A DNA stretch of 64,000 bases from Symsagittifera roscoffensis (lineage: Eukaryota; Xenacoelomorpha; Acoela; Convolutidae): NCBI RefSeq assembly GCF_963678635.1, contig NC_087066.1:48519129-48583128 (forward strand), given 5' to 3'. Below, in pieces: positions 19,070 through 29,900 of this stretch (position 1 is its first letter; every line of letters begins with the position of its first letter). The translations under genes and the position numbers were made by a program. The notes below the pieces were generated by a model. The model saw only the letters and a list, made by a program, of their open reading frames with translations, was not told the DNA's origin and ran no database searches.

Positions 19070-21155
19070 AAGGAGGGTCGCTAGAAGGTTTAAGACACTC
19101 CGGAGGGTTACCTCGAAGGGTACCTCAATCACTCAAGTTACTTAGGAGGGTATCTTAATCACCCAAGTTACTTCGGAGGGTCCCCCTAAATTTACTAAGG
19201 AGGGTCAATAAGATGCTTAATACGCTCCGGAGGGTCACTTCGGAGGGTACCTCCAAAATTTTCCAAATTTTCCGATCTCACTTGGAAGGTTCTCCTACTA
19301 GCTTCAAAAAGCGTCAAAATAAGCTAAGGGTTCTAGGGGGAGCTGTTTCAACTTCTTAGGGTGATTTCGTGGAAATTTTCCACTAAGGAGGGTTGTTAAA
19401 GGGTTTAGCTGACTCCGGAGGGTCACTTCGGAGGGTGCCCCCAAAATCAAGAAAAAGGGTTAAATCACCGCAGTAAAGCCTCTGAAAGCGGTCTACCTGA
19501 CTTAAAACTAGGTTGGCTGACACGGTCAACCTTCCCAGTTGAATAAAAAGATGTTTTGATAAAATTTTCTGCCGCTCGGAGGGTTGCCCGTTACTTGGAC
19601 CCTCCAAACCAACAAATTCTAAAAAATTTTTTCTTTTCCGAAATAATCAACCCAAAAACGGTTGAGATTCGGAGAAGTGGTCAAAAACGTCGACTTATGG
19701 TACCAAAATTATCCCGATCGGATAACTAGTCTTTGAGAAATCGCCAAAAACGCGTTCGTCAAAATGGCCTTTTTTCACCACCTATATAGGTTCTGAAAGA
19801 CTTTTTCCGCAATTCCGGTCGAAAGTGCCTAAAAATACTTAAAATGAGCGTAGCAGCCCTGTACGGCACTGGAATACTACAAAAAACCGGACCAAAATTG
19901 GTTTAGAAACAAAAATTTGGCCAAAAACTATCAAATTTGGACCCTCCGATTCCTTCCTTTTCCAAACCTTAAGTCGTTAGCTCTGTCCACGGAGCTACTC
20001 GGAGGGTTACCCAAAAATTTCTCTAGTAACCGAGCACGTTATGCTAGCACGCTCCTAACGCAAAAAATTTTATTGCTCTAACTCTAAAAACTCAAAAACT
20101 CGATCCCCAAAACAGATTGACAAAATACAGAAAATTATCAAAATTTTGGTCGAAAAATTTTCGTTTTTCTAACTTCTGCTGATTCTTCGCTCACGCGGTT
20201 TCTTTAATAAAGGGGATCGAACTACGTAGCTACTCTCTATATAAAAGCTTTTTGTCTATCGGAAAAGCTCGGATATCCGAAAATTTGGGGTCTACAATTT
20301 GGTCGAAAATTGGTAATTTTCGACAAAAAATGGGTGTTTTTTGGGTCTAAACAGGAGATAAGTAATATATAATAAGGATAATAATCTATTAATAGTCGTT
20401 AATGAATAGTAATATACCCTCCTTTGCACCAAAATATCCGAACTAAGACCCTTAACTCGGAAATTTGTAATCGATGGAGGGTACAATCGGACCGCGCCAA
20501 TCGTGCCCCCCACCACTTAAGTTTTTATGAAATAGTACCCGAACGATACTAAAATTGCTCCAACGATACCCAACAGTCGTTGTGGATGTTGTCCTTGATG
20601 TCCCTGTTGAGTGTGGAACACGTTGATCAGCTTGCCACTCTACCCTCCGGTCACCGGCAAAATCACCATTAACGTGCTTAAACACTCAAATTACACTCGA
20701 GGGAGGGTACCCAACCCTTCACCAAAACACACAATCTTTCTATCAGAAACGATATAAATCAATCTGAAACAACAACAAATAGGAAGGTCAGATCACATCT
20801 CGTCCGGAAATAACATATAAACTGTCACTTTATGTTTTTTACTGTTTTTGGTCTTTTTTGGATTTTTTTACTGTTTTTTGTACTTTTTTGTTTTTTAAAT
20901 AAATTTATTTTTGGCTTTTTCTTGGTTATACACTATTTTTGTTTGGTTTTACGCTTTCTCTTTAATTGTTTTTGGTCCTGGGGCCTCAGGACAAGTGGGC
21001 TCTAGATTTCCCACCTAACCCTCCGGCCCCCGGAATTTTCGGTGTTAACTAAGTTAAAAAGCTAAATTGTACTAGACGGAGGGTACGCACCTTCCCCCTA
21101 GTACAACAACGGTCATTAAGGCCTCTAACTCGGGCTTACGCCCGGAGCGGAGGGT
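19070..21155. repeat. GGAGGGT / ACCCTCC motif cluster
   Basis: I count about 16 GGAGGGT and 5 ACCCTCC heptamers by eye here, with ten of the former between 19070 and 19436. One more of each type lies in the left LTR (21767, 22020). They are often followed by TACC or TCAC. In the element RNA most read ACCCUCC. Confidence 0.7.
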
Positions 21156-21203
21156 ACGTCGCTGAAACGCTTGCTGATCATGATGGTTTCATGCCTTTAA
21201 CAG

Positions 21204-21221
21204 GCCCACCCAGGAGCGCCA
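21204..21221 (-). promoter_or_regulatory. Candidate tRNA primer-binding site
   Basis: Twelve bases inside the LTR end, the element strand reads TGGCGCTCCTGGGTGGGC, starting with the TGG that pairs with a tRNA CCA end. I could not assign a tRNA. The 12-nt gap from the LTR is larger than usual. Confidence 0.4.
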
Positions 21222-21233
21222 TAAAAACGTCTA

Positions 21234-22117
21234 TGTAACATTCGCCCAAATATCACACAGCGACGGAGCGTAGAAAAAGTACCTATCAACGACTGGCAGG
21301 CGTCAGTTACCTTAATTCTACTCGTTTTTCACCGTCTCGACCTTGCCAGTTGATTTTCTGGTCTGTTTAGGGCAAAGTAAAAAGTTACCATTGTTAGGCC
21401 ATCAGTCAAACGGCTTTTGATCAGCTTTCGTTTGCATGCGAACACAACCACATAGCTGAGTCTCGGATCCTCAGACTACGTGATTGTCATTAAAAACACG
21501 GCTCGAACAACCTATTTTATTATGTTTTTGTGTGACAGTTTTATATTAAATCCATTGGAGATGGATTGACCCGTTCCTTTTTCTATCTACTCATGCTCTG
21601 AAATATTAAATAATAACGGTGTTAATTAAGATCTAGGACATTACAGCAGCTGTTATAGTCAGTTTTCACAGTCCCTTCACATATAACAGTCTCTGGGGGA
21701 CCAAGCCTCCGCTCCCGTGATTTTCTTGAGATAACACTCTTATCTCCTATATTTCGTGTCCCGGGAGGGTTCCGTGGTATTTCTCTTCCCCCCACTGAAG
21801 CCTCCGTCTCCACAAATATCTGTCGCTAAGGTCCTTATCGTGTGTTCTTGCCACGATAAGAGGCTCCGTGTTTTTCTGTCTCTGATACAACTGTTCTTCA
21901 CAATCTATATCGTGGTTCTGATTTTCGTCTTTTTTATTCAAAATGGCCGTCTTTTTTCTATTTCTCAGAAATGTTCTTCTTCCAATCGAAATTTTAAAAA
22001 TAAAAATTCTAGAACATTCTGACCCTCCGTCGCAACACTTTTTTGTTCATAAGGCCTTTAGTCACTTTTTTTTCTGTCGCGGGAAGGTTATGCTGTGTCA
22101 TCTGGCAGAATGGCACA
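21234..22117 (-). repeat. 5' LTR of left copy (884 bp)
   Basis: It aligns end to end in inverted orientation with 36808-37690. On the element strand it starts TGTGCCATTCTGCCAG and ends GAATGTTACA, so it has TGT...ACA termini. The first 24 bases form an imperfect palindrome. Identity to the other LTR is clearly lower than that between the two coding regions. Its outer end abuts protease-coding sequence of the right copy at 22118. Confidence 0.88.
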
Positions 22118-24127
22118 GATGAGGAACTTGAATGAACTCAGCAATGACAGACAGGTGTGTCTGGTACCAAATCCAAACAGTAAAAGCTCGGCTGTTTTAG
22201 GAAGAAGCTTCTCACTCACTCAGAGCGGACTGTGTGTGAGTGTGTTATTGAACACAGAAGCAACAACAGTGACAATACAGAGGGGAAAGAAACTTGGCTA
22301 CGCTTTGCCTCTGAACACAGACTTTCTGCTCCCTTCAAGTTACGTGTGGATAATCGTGCCCTTGCCTGGCTGAAAACCTATTCGATGGACCAAAGCGATA
22401 TTGGTCGTTGGATTGTGCGCCTGGATGGATACCACATGATCATAGAGCACCGTACCCGTGACAAGCACCAGAACGCAGATAGCCTCAGTAAAAAGACAGA
22501 ATTTTATGAGCGCCTCGAGGAGAAGCAGGCTAACCAATCAGAGATCAAAGACGGGTTTTCCTTTCTGGACAAAGAAACCTACGATAAGCTGCCACTTACT
22601 AGGTGGTTAGACAAATCAGGACATCCTATACCTGGACACCCTGACCTTCCAGTGGAGACGGCCGCGGAGATAAAGCTTTTAGCCAGAGGCGAACCCGTTC
22701 CGTTGGACCTGCTAGTCCGATCCAACTTGGTACAGCAAGAACTGACCAGGCTGGGTATAAACAGCATCGCTTTATTGAATAAGACGGTGAACGTGGCGCC
22801 GGACGTCATGGGAAAGCTCCGCGACTTGTTGGACAGGGAAGTGGATAGGCATGATCGTGAGTGGATGGAGACCATGCAGCGGTTGACTGTCACCGAGAGA
22901 ACAGAGAAGAGGCCAGTGTCCATTCGCAGCCGAGGCGTTGAACGGGATTGCAGGTCGATAGTCAACCAGCTGGTGAGCTCGATGCCGAAGGAGGTCTTGT
23001 TGAGAACCTCGTTCACTGAATATGGAACACTGAATCAGACCCAAGCCACTGAGGAAGTCAGGATCAAGTCGAAATCTAGCTTCGCGAGGAGAGTGCATTT
23101 CACGGATTCAAAAGAAGAATACGAGCCTAGCTCAGATTGGTCGTCCGGGGACGAGACGATGTCCGGGGAGTCTGATACCTTCGAGCCAGTCAAGGAAGAC
23201 TTGTCTGAGGAGTCAGACACCTTTGAGCCCGTGCAGGACGACTTGTCTGGGAAGAGGTTGACGAGACCACCTAGGGGCAGAATTTTGTCCGGGGAGTCGG
23301 GTTCGAAGCGACCAATGGACAGAGTTTTGTCCGGGGAGTCGAGAAACATCTCAGACAACTTGGAATATGATGTTGGGGAATCAGTCGACTCAAGTGCTGA
23401 CTCGAAGCCCCAGTCCTGGGACAACACATCTGAAACAACTTCCAATTCCGATATGTCAGAGATCGCAATCCACTCCTTATTGGTAGACTGGAAGCAGCGC
23501 GGGCTGGACCGAGAAATGCATCAGGATCCAGACAGGGACAGATACACCTCAGATGAAGAGGGCACTGTGGTAGATAATGCCGCAGACGAGCTCGAACTGA
23601 TAGCAGTTTCGAAACGCCCAACCAGATTGCTGCCACATGGTACGGTCGTCCGTACCAATCTGGAACCATCTGTGCAGGAAGCGACGCCTTTGAAAAAGAT
23701 ATGGTGTGTCAAGTTGATGGACGATGCTCATGCTCCGGAGGTAATGAGTGGACAAATGAACGTGGTAAAGACGTATTTGAAAGCCAGGTACAGGCTGTCG
23801 GATCTCCTAAGGGCTCAACGAAATGATAGAATGACGAGCAGTCTGAAGAGATGGGTCCAGAATGGAGCACCTGACAAGGGAGACTTGGAAGAAGATAGCT
23901 ACAAGATCTTGAAGCAATTCTATCTGAAGAAAAGCGACTTGTTGTACCTGAACAAGGACGGAATCGTAGCCTGCAAACGTAAAGAGGAGGACAAGGTCCT
24001 TTATAAATACAATTCAATAGTGTTACCACAGTTGTACCAGACCGAATTGCTCTTTCGCTCACATGATCAGATGGGCCATCAAGGCGTGGACAAAGGATAC
24101 AGAAACGATTCGAATGGCCGGGATTGA
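22118..24127 (+). pseudogene. Pol remnant: protease-RT junction, RNase H end, linker, integrase N-terminus
   Basis: About 210 nt of protease-to-RT linker are joined at 22328 directly to the end of RNase H (FKLRVDNRALAWLKT). The deletion is not a multiple of three, so the frame shifts. From 22330 the frame is open through the RNase H tail, the acidic SGES-repeat linker and the HHCC zinc domain start, showing that RNase H and integrase are one reading frame in the family. A 10-nt deletion near 24092 ends the frame. The linker has about 42 nt (RGRILSGESGSK) that the left copy lacks. Confidence 0.85.
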
Positions 24128-25205
24128 AGAAGGCTTGTGAGAAGTGGATTGCCGCATACCTGTCATGTCAGCAGGCGAAGGATCCCAGGAAACTAAGGTT
24201 CCCCCTACAGTCAATAGAGTCGTCAGTTTTCAACGAAGTGGTGCAAATTGATCATCAGAAAATCTGCATGACAGCATCGGGCTATAATCAGGTGCTGGCA
24301 ATGATCGACCATTTTACGAAGTATGCGGAGGCAGCATCCTGCATGACAGCATCGGCGGAAGAAACATGCGATCATTTGATAAATGTGTGGATGGCGAGGC
24401 ATGGCTGCCCCATCACGTTCCAATCGGACAATGGCAAAGCATTCGTGGGTGATCTCACGAAGGAGTTAATGAAAAGGTCGCAGGTAGCGCATCCCACTCG
24501 ACCACTTATCACCCACAAACGAATGGCCTAGTCGAGAGGCAAAATCGCACACTGGTATCCATGCTGAGAGTCTATTGCTTGCGTTACATGGATGACTGGG
24601 ACAAGCACTTGCCGCAAGTGATGGGTGCTTACAACAGCACGGAGCATTACACCACGGGAATAAGTCCGCACATGATGCTAACGGGTCATGAAAAAGCGCT
24701 CCCGTTGACTTTTTTCTACCCTGAATATGAGGGGAAGAGGACAGCACCGCAAACGTACGTGCGGGATGTTATTAGAAGACAGCAGGACCTCAATGACTTA
24801 TGCAGGAGGAACACGCAACAGGCGCAAATTAGACAAAAAAGGAGGTTTGACAAAAGGACAGCCGATGCGAAAGCCTACTCAATTGGCGACTACGTCTGGG
24901 TGTTCCAGGAAGTGGTTCCACCAAAAGGAACCAAAAAATTATTAAAGAAATGGCGTGGTCCATTTCAGATAACAGAGGTGCACCAAGGGGGTTGTTTTTA
25001 TCGACTGAGCACTGGAAGAGCAGCTCATTTCGAAAATATCAAACCACACAATGCCTCGTCAGAGGACTGGTGCATCCCAGCGGACATGCAAGAGGGAGAC
25101 TATTTGATAGTGGATCCTGCTTGTGAAGTGAATGAAACACTCGCGACAAAAACGACGGGAATGAGGTGGTGGACGATTGCGACCTACCACTGGATCCGGA
25201 GTTGA
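24124..25205 (+). pseudogene. Integrase core and C-terminal module, right copy, two frames
   Basis: The first part (24124-24531) carries CLSCQQAK, QIDHQ and QSDNG of the zinc and catalytic domains, and ends in a frameshift at about 24490, close to the catalytic Glu. The second part (24561-25205) holds MLRVYCLRYMDDWDKHLPQ through the WRGPF module in uninterrupted frame; here AKAYSIGDYVWVF is retained, showing the correct frame that the left copy has lost. It ends in a frameshift at about 25137 caused by a 4-nt loss. Confidence 0.82.
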
Positions 25206-26395
25206 CCGAGCGAGTAGAGGTGGACGACGAAACTCTACCTTATGCCGAGGAAGACTGGGACTGCCCGGAACAAATCGAAATTGACAAAGGAATACAGCCT
25301 GACTCTTCTCTCACAATGGAAACACGCCAGAGCAAGAGAGGAAAAAATAAGAAGAAATACAACCCGTACGGCGAGGATTTCGTTGTAGACAGGATAGTTG
25401 TAAGTGATGTCATGGACTCACTAGTGGGACTGGACGAAGTGGCGGTGCTCGACGAAATCGACCTGGTGAATGACATGGATCAGGATTGGATCGACGATCG
25501 ATCAGAACCAGAAGTGGAGTTCGAACCAGAAGCGGAACAGACTCATGAGCAAGAACTAACGAACTTGCGCGTGCTCGAATGGCTCCATGATCTGCCGACA
25601 GATCCAAAAGAGACGATCCTGACGATTCAGGACGTCGATAAAGACGGCTTTAAATACATCAGTCCTGACAATACCGAGTCCAACTGGGTCGCCCCAGATG
25701 GTCCTCTACGTGTTCCACAATCCAACCTCGATCTCTTAGACTTTGGGCGATCGACGGGGACGTTGATGGATATTTTTGTCCGGGGAGTGAGGGTAGGACT
25801 CACCCACACCGAAAATCTGATAATAAAAAAATTGAAATCGGCAAGAGAAACTGGAGAACTAGAGACAGAGGGCGAGAATGCTAAAAAACCACCTTTTGGA
25901 CGAATCTTTGAATCGTATTTTGATCTACCGAACCATTATTCAAACAATATCGTCATAACGGACAGCGATTTCATACTCACGGAACGCACGTGCGCTATAG
26001 CGATAACCGCGGACGTAAGCTTCAAAACAGCACTAGCGGCTGATTTCAAAAGAGAGTATAAGAACATCGAATTTTTATGGAAACAGAGGCCTGGTGTGGG
26101 AGGGATGATAGCACTGCCCCCTGTTGCATCGCAGATACCAGGGAAATATTTATGTTTCCTGGTTACCAAGGCCACTGATAGGCAACATGTAGATCCAAAG
26201 AGCTTGGTATTGGCCTTGACTCGACTAAGGGATTTTTTGGTTGAAAGAGGAGTGACCTCTCTCTCGTTACCAGTATATGATCCTAATAGGGGAAAGCTAC
26301 ATCCGAGGGAGTTGTACGCACTTGTACATGTGATATTTTCAGAAACTGACATAGAGGTTTACTTACATAAAAAATACTATCTGAGCATATGCTAG
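25166..26395 (+). pseudogene. Acidic linker plus macro domain, right copy
   Basis: A continuous 409-codon frame joins the post-integrase acidic linker to the macro domain, which is direct evidence that the macro domain is the C-terminus of the pol polyprotein. The domain itself (about residues 255-400) has no stop and only conservative changes from the left copy (for example LPVYDPNRGKL for LPVYNPNRGKL). It ends YLSIC then TAG, at the same place as the left copy. Confidence 0.75.
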
Positions 26396-26910
26396 GAAGT
26401 GCGTTTGGCGATAAGTGGTTTTTATTAAGTTACTTGATAAGAATTAGTGTCAGGTTTTAGGTTAGGTTAGGTTTTAGGTACAGTATTAGGGATTATGTTT
26501 TATGTGATAATACAGATGTGTGATGTTTATGTGTTTATGTGTTATGTTATTGTTATGATTTGTTTTATGTTTCGTGTCATGAAACACCTAGAGTACTCCA
26601 GGTCATCAAGGTGACAGCGCTCATTTGTGCTACTCTGACAAAGATACAGGTGGACGATCCACCTTGGTGCTAAATTTTTAAATCAGAATTGAGAAGAGAA
26701 TTTCAATTGAAGAATTGAATGATGTTTTGAAGAATTGAATGAATTGAATGATGTTGAATGAAGAATTGAATGATGTTTAATCCAAAAATGATGGTTCTGA
26801 GTCGCGACTTCTTTTTTAGATCTTGATTGATCAGAAAATGTTTATTGAATTCATTGAATCACACGAGACAGGAAGAAACTACACGACAGCAAGAATCAAC
26901 ACGATAAGAA
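26396..26910 (+). promoter_or_regulatory. Spacer before ORF2, right copy
   Basis: This is the counterpart of 8260-8701. It contains a TTAGG-rich run (about 26455-26480), a T/G-rich stretch, the conserved hairpin at 26648-26664, a local expansion of GAATTGAATGATG units (26705-26785), and a pyrimidine run ending in AG (about 26810-26820) that could serve as a splice acceptor. Confidence 0.45.
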
Positions 26911-29900
26911 ATGGGTGACACGAACGAACTTATGGAATTCCTCTCAGCGAGTCTAGGAGCGACTCTAGGAGCGACTCAGCGGCTGATCGATTGTGATTTT
27001 ACACGAGAAGACCCGGGGCTGGCGATGTTTGTGGTCGCGCTCCTCAATGCATTAGGACGAGAGGGTCGAGGGAATCGCCCTACGGAAGTCGTGTTGATGT
27101 TGGCCTTCGGTGAGTCCGGGACCGCCGAGAGAGGTCGAAACCGACTGATGAGATGGAGGCGTGGAGAAATGTCTGGCCACGACCTGGCTCGTGAGCCAGG
27201 ACTAGGTGAACAGAGGGACCACCGGCTAGGTGAGATGCCCTTACCCGTCCAACCTGCGCAGCCACTCATCGGAGCAAAGAGACAACGTGATGGGCCAGGC
27301 CCGTCACATTCGGTCGACTCTCCAACAGCTGCTCCTCCCCTAAAGAGGGTGAGGGTGAGTGAAATAGAGATCCAGACGTCGGAGACGATTGAGACGCTGG
27401 AGAAGAAGGAGAGAGATCAGAGCGAGCTGTGTGCCAAACTCCAGGAGTATAGGGCGATAGCTTGAGAAAGAGATGAATAGAAGAAGAAATATGAAGATCT
27501 GCAGGTGGCCTACAAGGAGGATGAAATAAAGCACCTGAAGGAGCTGTATATGGCAAGGGTGAGCCAAGTGTCACAGGAAGTTCTGGCGACAATGAAATCC
27601 TCGGAGGGATCCAGCGACACACGCCCCAGGACAAGAGTACAGGAGCTGTGTGCATCGAGAGGGCCCGAGGCTTTGGATTTACGTGCATCGAGAGGGCCCG
27701 AGGCTCCTCAGCAGACTCAACCGTCTGCTTCCAGTCAAAGTAACACGATACCGGACCCTTCTGATATATACCTCGCTCCTCACTTCCAAGACTCGTTCAA
27801 CCAAGTGGCCAGAGCAAGAATGGATGAGATCAACCCAACCACTGGACGGACATTGGGTAAGGATCATTCCTTCCCAACGTCGTGATCATTCATCCAATAG
27901 CTCAGAGCGAGTACCCCGCACGGTAGTGTCCTCGGTGACTTTCAAAAGTCCCGCGTGGTAGACATTAGGAAGAATCTGATGACACGTCACCAGTTCACGC
28001 AAGTAGCTGCGGAGCATCCTCGAGCCTGCCTGAATGACATGAGCTGGAAACCCGCTACGAGCGACCAGGTAATTCCCCCAGGGAGTCGCCACTTGATCAT
28101 AGGAGACAGTTTGGTGAGGGATCTGAATGAGATCATCGTCTATGGTCAGACTACCACTCTGTCCTTTGGAGGAGCCTCAGTGGCTCAGGTCATCAAGATG
28201 ATGGAATTCCAGAGCGAGGATCACCTGGACACGCTGGTGATAATGCTGGGAACCAACGACGTCTCGAGAGCCCCAGTGACTCCGGAGAGCAAGTGGGAGC
28301 CTCTGTTGGTATGCCTCCTGAATGAACTGAAGGAGAAATACAGGCCCAGGTTTGTGGTGCTGTGCACGATACCACAAAACCCGCTGTTGGGCACCACAGT
28401 GGCAGATTTCATGAATGGCAACATGACACGGTGGAATGAAATGATCCGCAATCTGGTGGGAAACAACCCTGGCGAGCTGCGACTTCTGGATCTCGAGAGC
28501 ATGCTGCGCATGATTGATCACATCGCGCTTACCAGAGATGGAATACATTTCAACACCCAACGAGGGAGACACTGGGTCAATGATGTATTTCAGACGCAGT
28601 TGAGGGAAGTGGAGCAGGAGTCGAGGGCGACCAGTTCTCTGGCTCGGACCAGCTCGACCGGAGGAAGTAGAATAAGGGCAAGCGTGCCCGAATCCCTCGT
28701 CAACCGCCTAGGGCCCTTGGCAATGGAGACGGCTGCAGCCACACCCGTCGCTCCGAGCTCAAACGTAAGAGAGAGGCTAGGGATTGCTCCTCCTCCCAGA
28801 ACACAACCGCTCGAAAGCCGACTCGGGAGATCAGTGGTTCAGAACAGGAATAACTCCCAGACCGTGTCTAGGAGGAACGACCCGCCCGCCACGGCAAACC
28901 CTGCTTCAGCAGCAGGACCGTCTACGAGCGCCGTGCCAGCGGAGGGAGTTGAACCAGGCAGCGTGCTGCTTTGGAACCGATCAGACCCTAGTCAGTGAGG
29001 ACAGTACAAGACGGACATGTCCGCGAAGTTGAATATGAATACCCTGACGTGTCGGGAGGACGCAATGAAAATGATTGGCGGAGAAAGTCCCACAGTGTCG
29101 CGACTATATCGGATACCGGGCGTGGATTGGCTGCTAGCAGAGCAGGAGCAGTTCAGTTCCACGACTACGCTCCGGCACGCAGACTTGAATGGGTTGCCTC
29201 AGGACAATACCTTTGGACCTTTGAATACCCGGTCTCTTACGGACGTCCGACAGAGAGCCCGGGAACTGACGCCACCTGCTCGCAAGGGCAAGTTTCAGGC
29301 AGAGAACAAGCCCAATAACAAGCATCACAAGATGTACAGGCGGTTTGCAAAACCACCCGGTCAGACGCCTGGCAAGTATTCAAGGGACTACCCCCGAACG
29401 ACCACGGTGGATGGAGATGACAAGAGATATGGGAAACTGGAGGCCCCAATAGGCGACGGGCTGTTTGCAGCTTACGATCCCTTAGAGATGAAAGCTGCAA
29501 ATTATCTGATTGTGGCCAGTTCCGATTATCTCTATACGCCCCGTTCTCTCTTCTGGCCCGACCTGATTTTCTTGACGGCGCCTAAATTGGACTGGGGACA
29601 GGCAATAGGTATGATGATAAGTGTACGAAGGGTGGTCAGCATGGAGCCGCAGGTGATAGTGGTTGCCGGCTCAAATGATCATCTGCAAAGCAGGGGCTTG
29701 TTGACACGTCTGACGGATGGGTTGGTCCCGAGCAACGAGGTCATAGGGGAGGCGATAATGACATTGCTCTCGGCGATGGCTGAGGTAGAAACAGCAGCAA
29801 AACAACGTTTCACCCAAAATGTAGTGAAGGTGGTCTTTGTGTTGTCACCAGGGTACGCTGCATTGCCAGAAACCCTTCAGTTTGTGTACACGATGGTCAC

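Larger units (their letters stand above)
18141..21233 (-). other. Long 5' leader of the giant element (left copy)
   Basis: About 3.1 kb lies between the 5' LTR and the ORF1 ATG. I see no convincing coding region; the minus-strand ORFs inside are at most 142 aa and lack sensible starts. It contains a duplicated structured unit (18541-18868), a dense block of GGAGGGT motifs (19070-19440, with others to 21150), a 20.8-20.95 kb run of T-rich sequence, and a candidate primer-binding site next to the LTR. Confidence 0.75.
1..22117 (-). mobile_element. Giant Ty3-type LTR retrotransposon, left copy (3' end outside window)
   Basis: This element is read on the minus strand from its 5' LTR (22117-21234) to the window edge. 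Gene order is leader, ORF1, Gag, protease-RT-RNase H-integrase, macro domain, ORF2, ORF3; that pol order is the Ty3/Metaviridae order. Position 1 aligns with 35510 of the right copy, so about 1.3 kb of internal sequence plus the 3' LTR lie beyond the edge, giving a full length near 24 kb. It is not intact: pol is split by small indels near 11825, 10229 and 9658 that the right copy lacks. ORF2 and ORF3 remain open. The length and the roughly 9-10 kb of coding sequence after pol are far outside the usual 5-8 kb for the class. Confidence 0.93.

Noticed and set aside
26453-26482. TTAGG-like telomeric repeat
   Set aside because: Only a few imperfect units, inside the transposon spacer, with the left copy showing even fewer; no telomere context.
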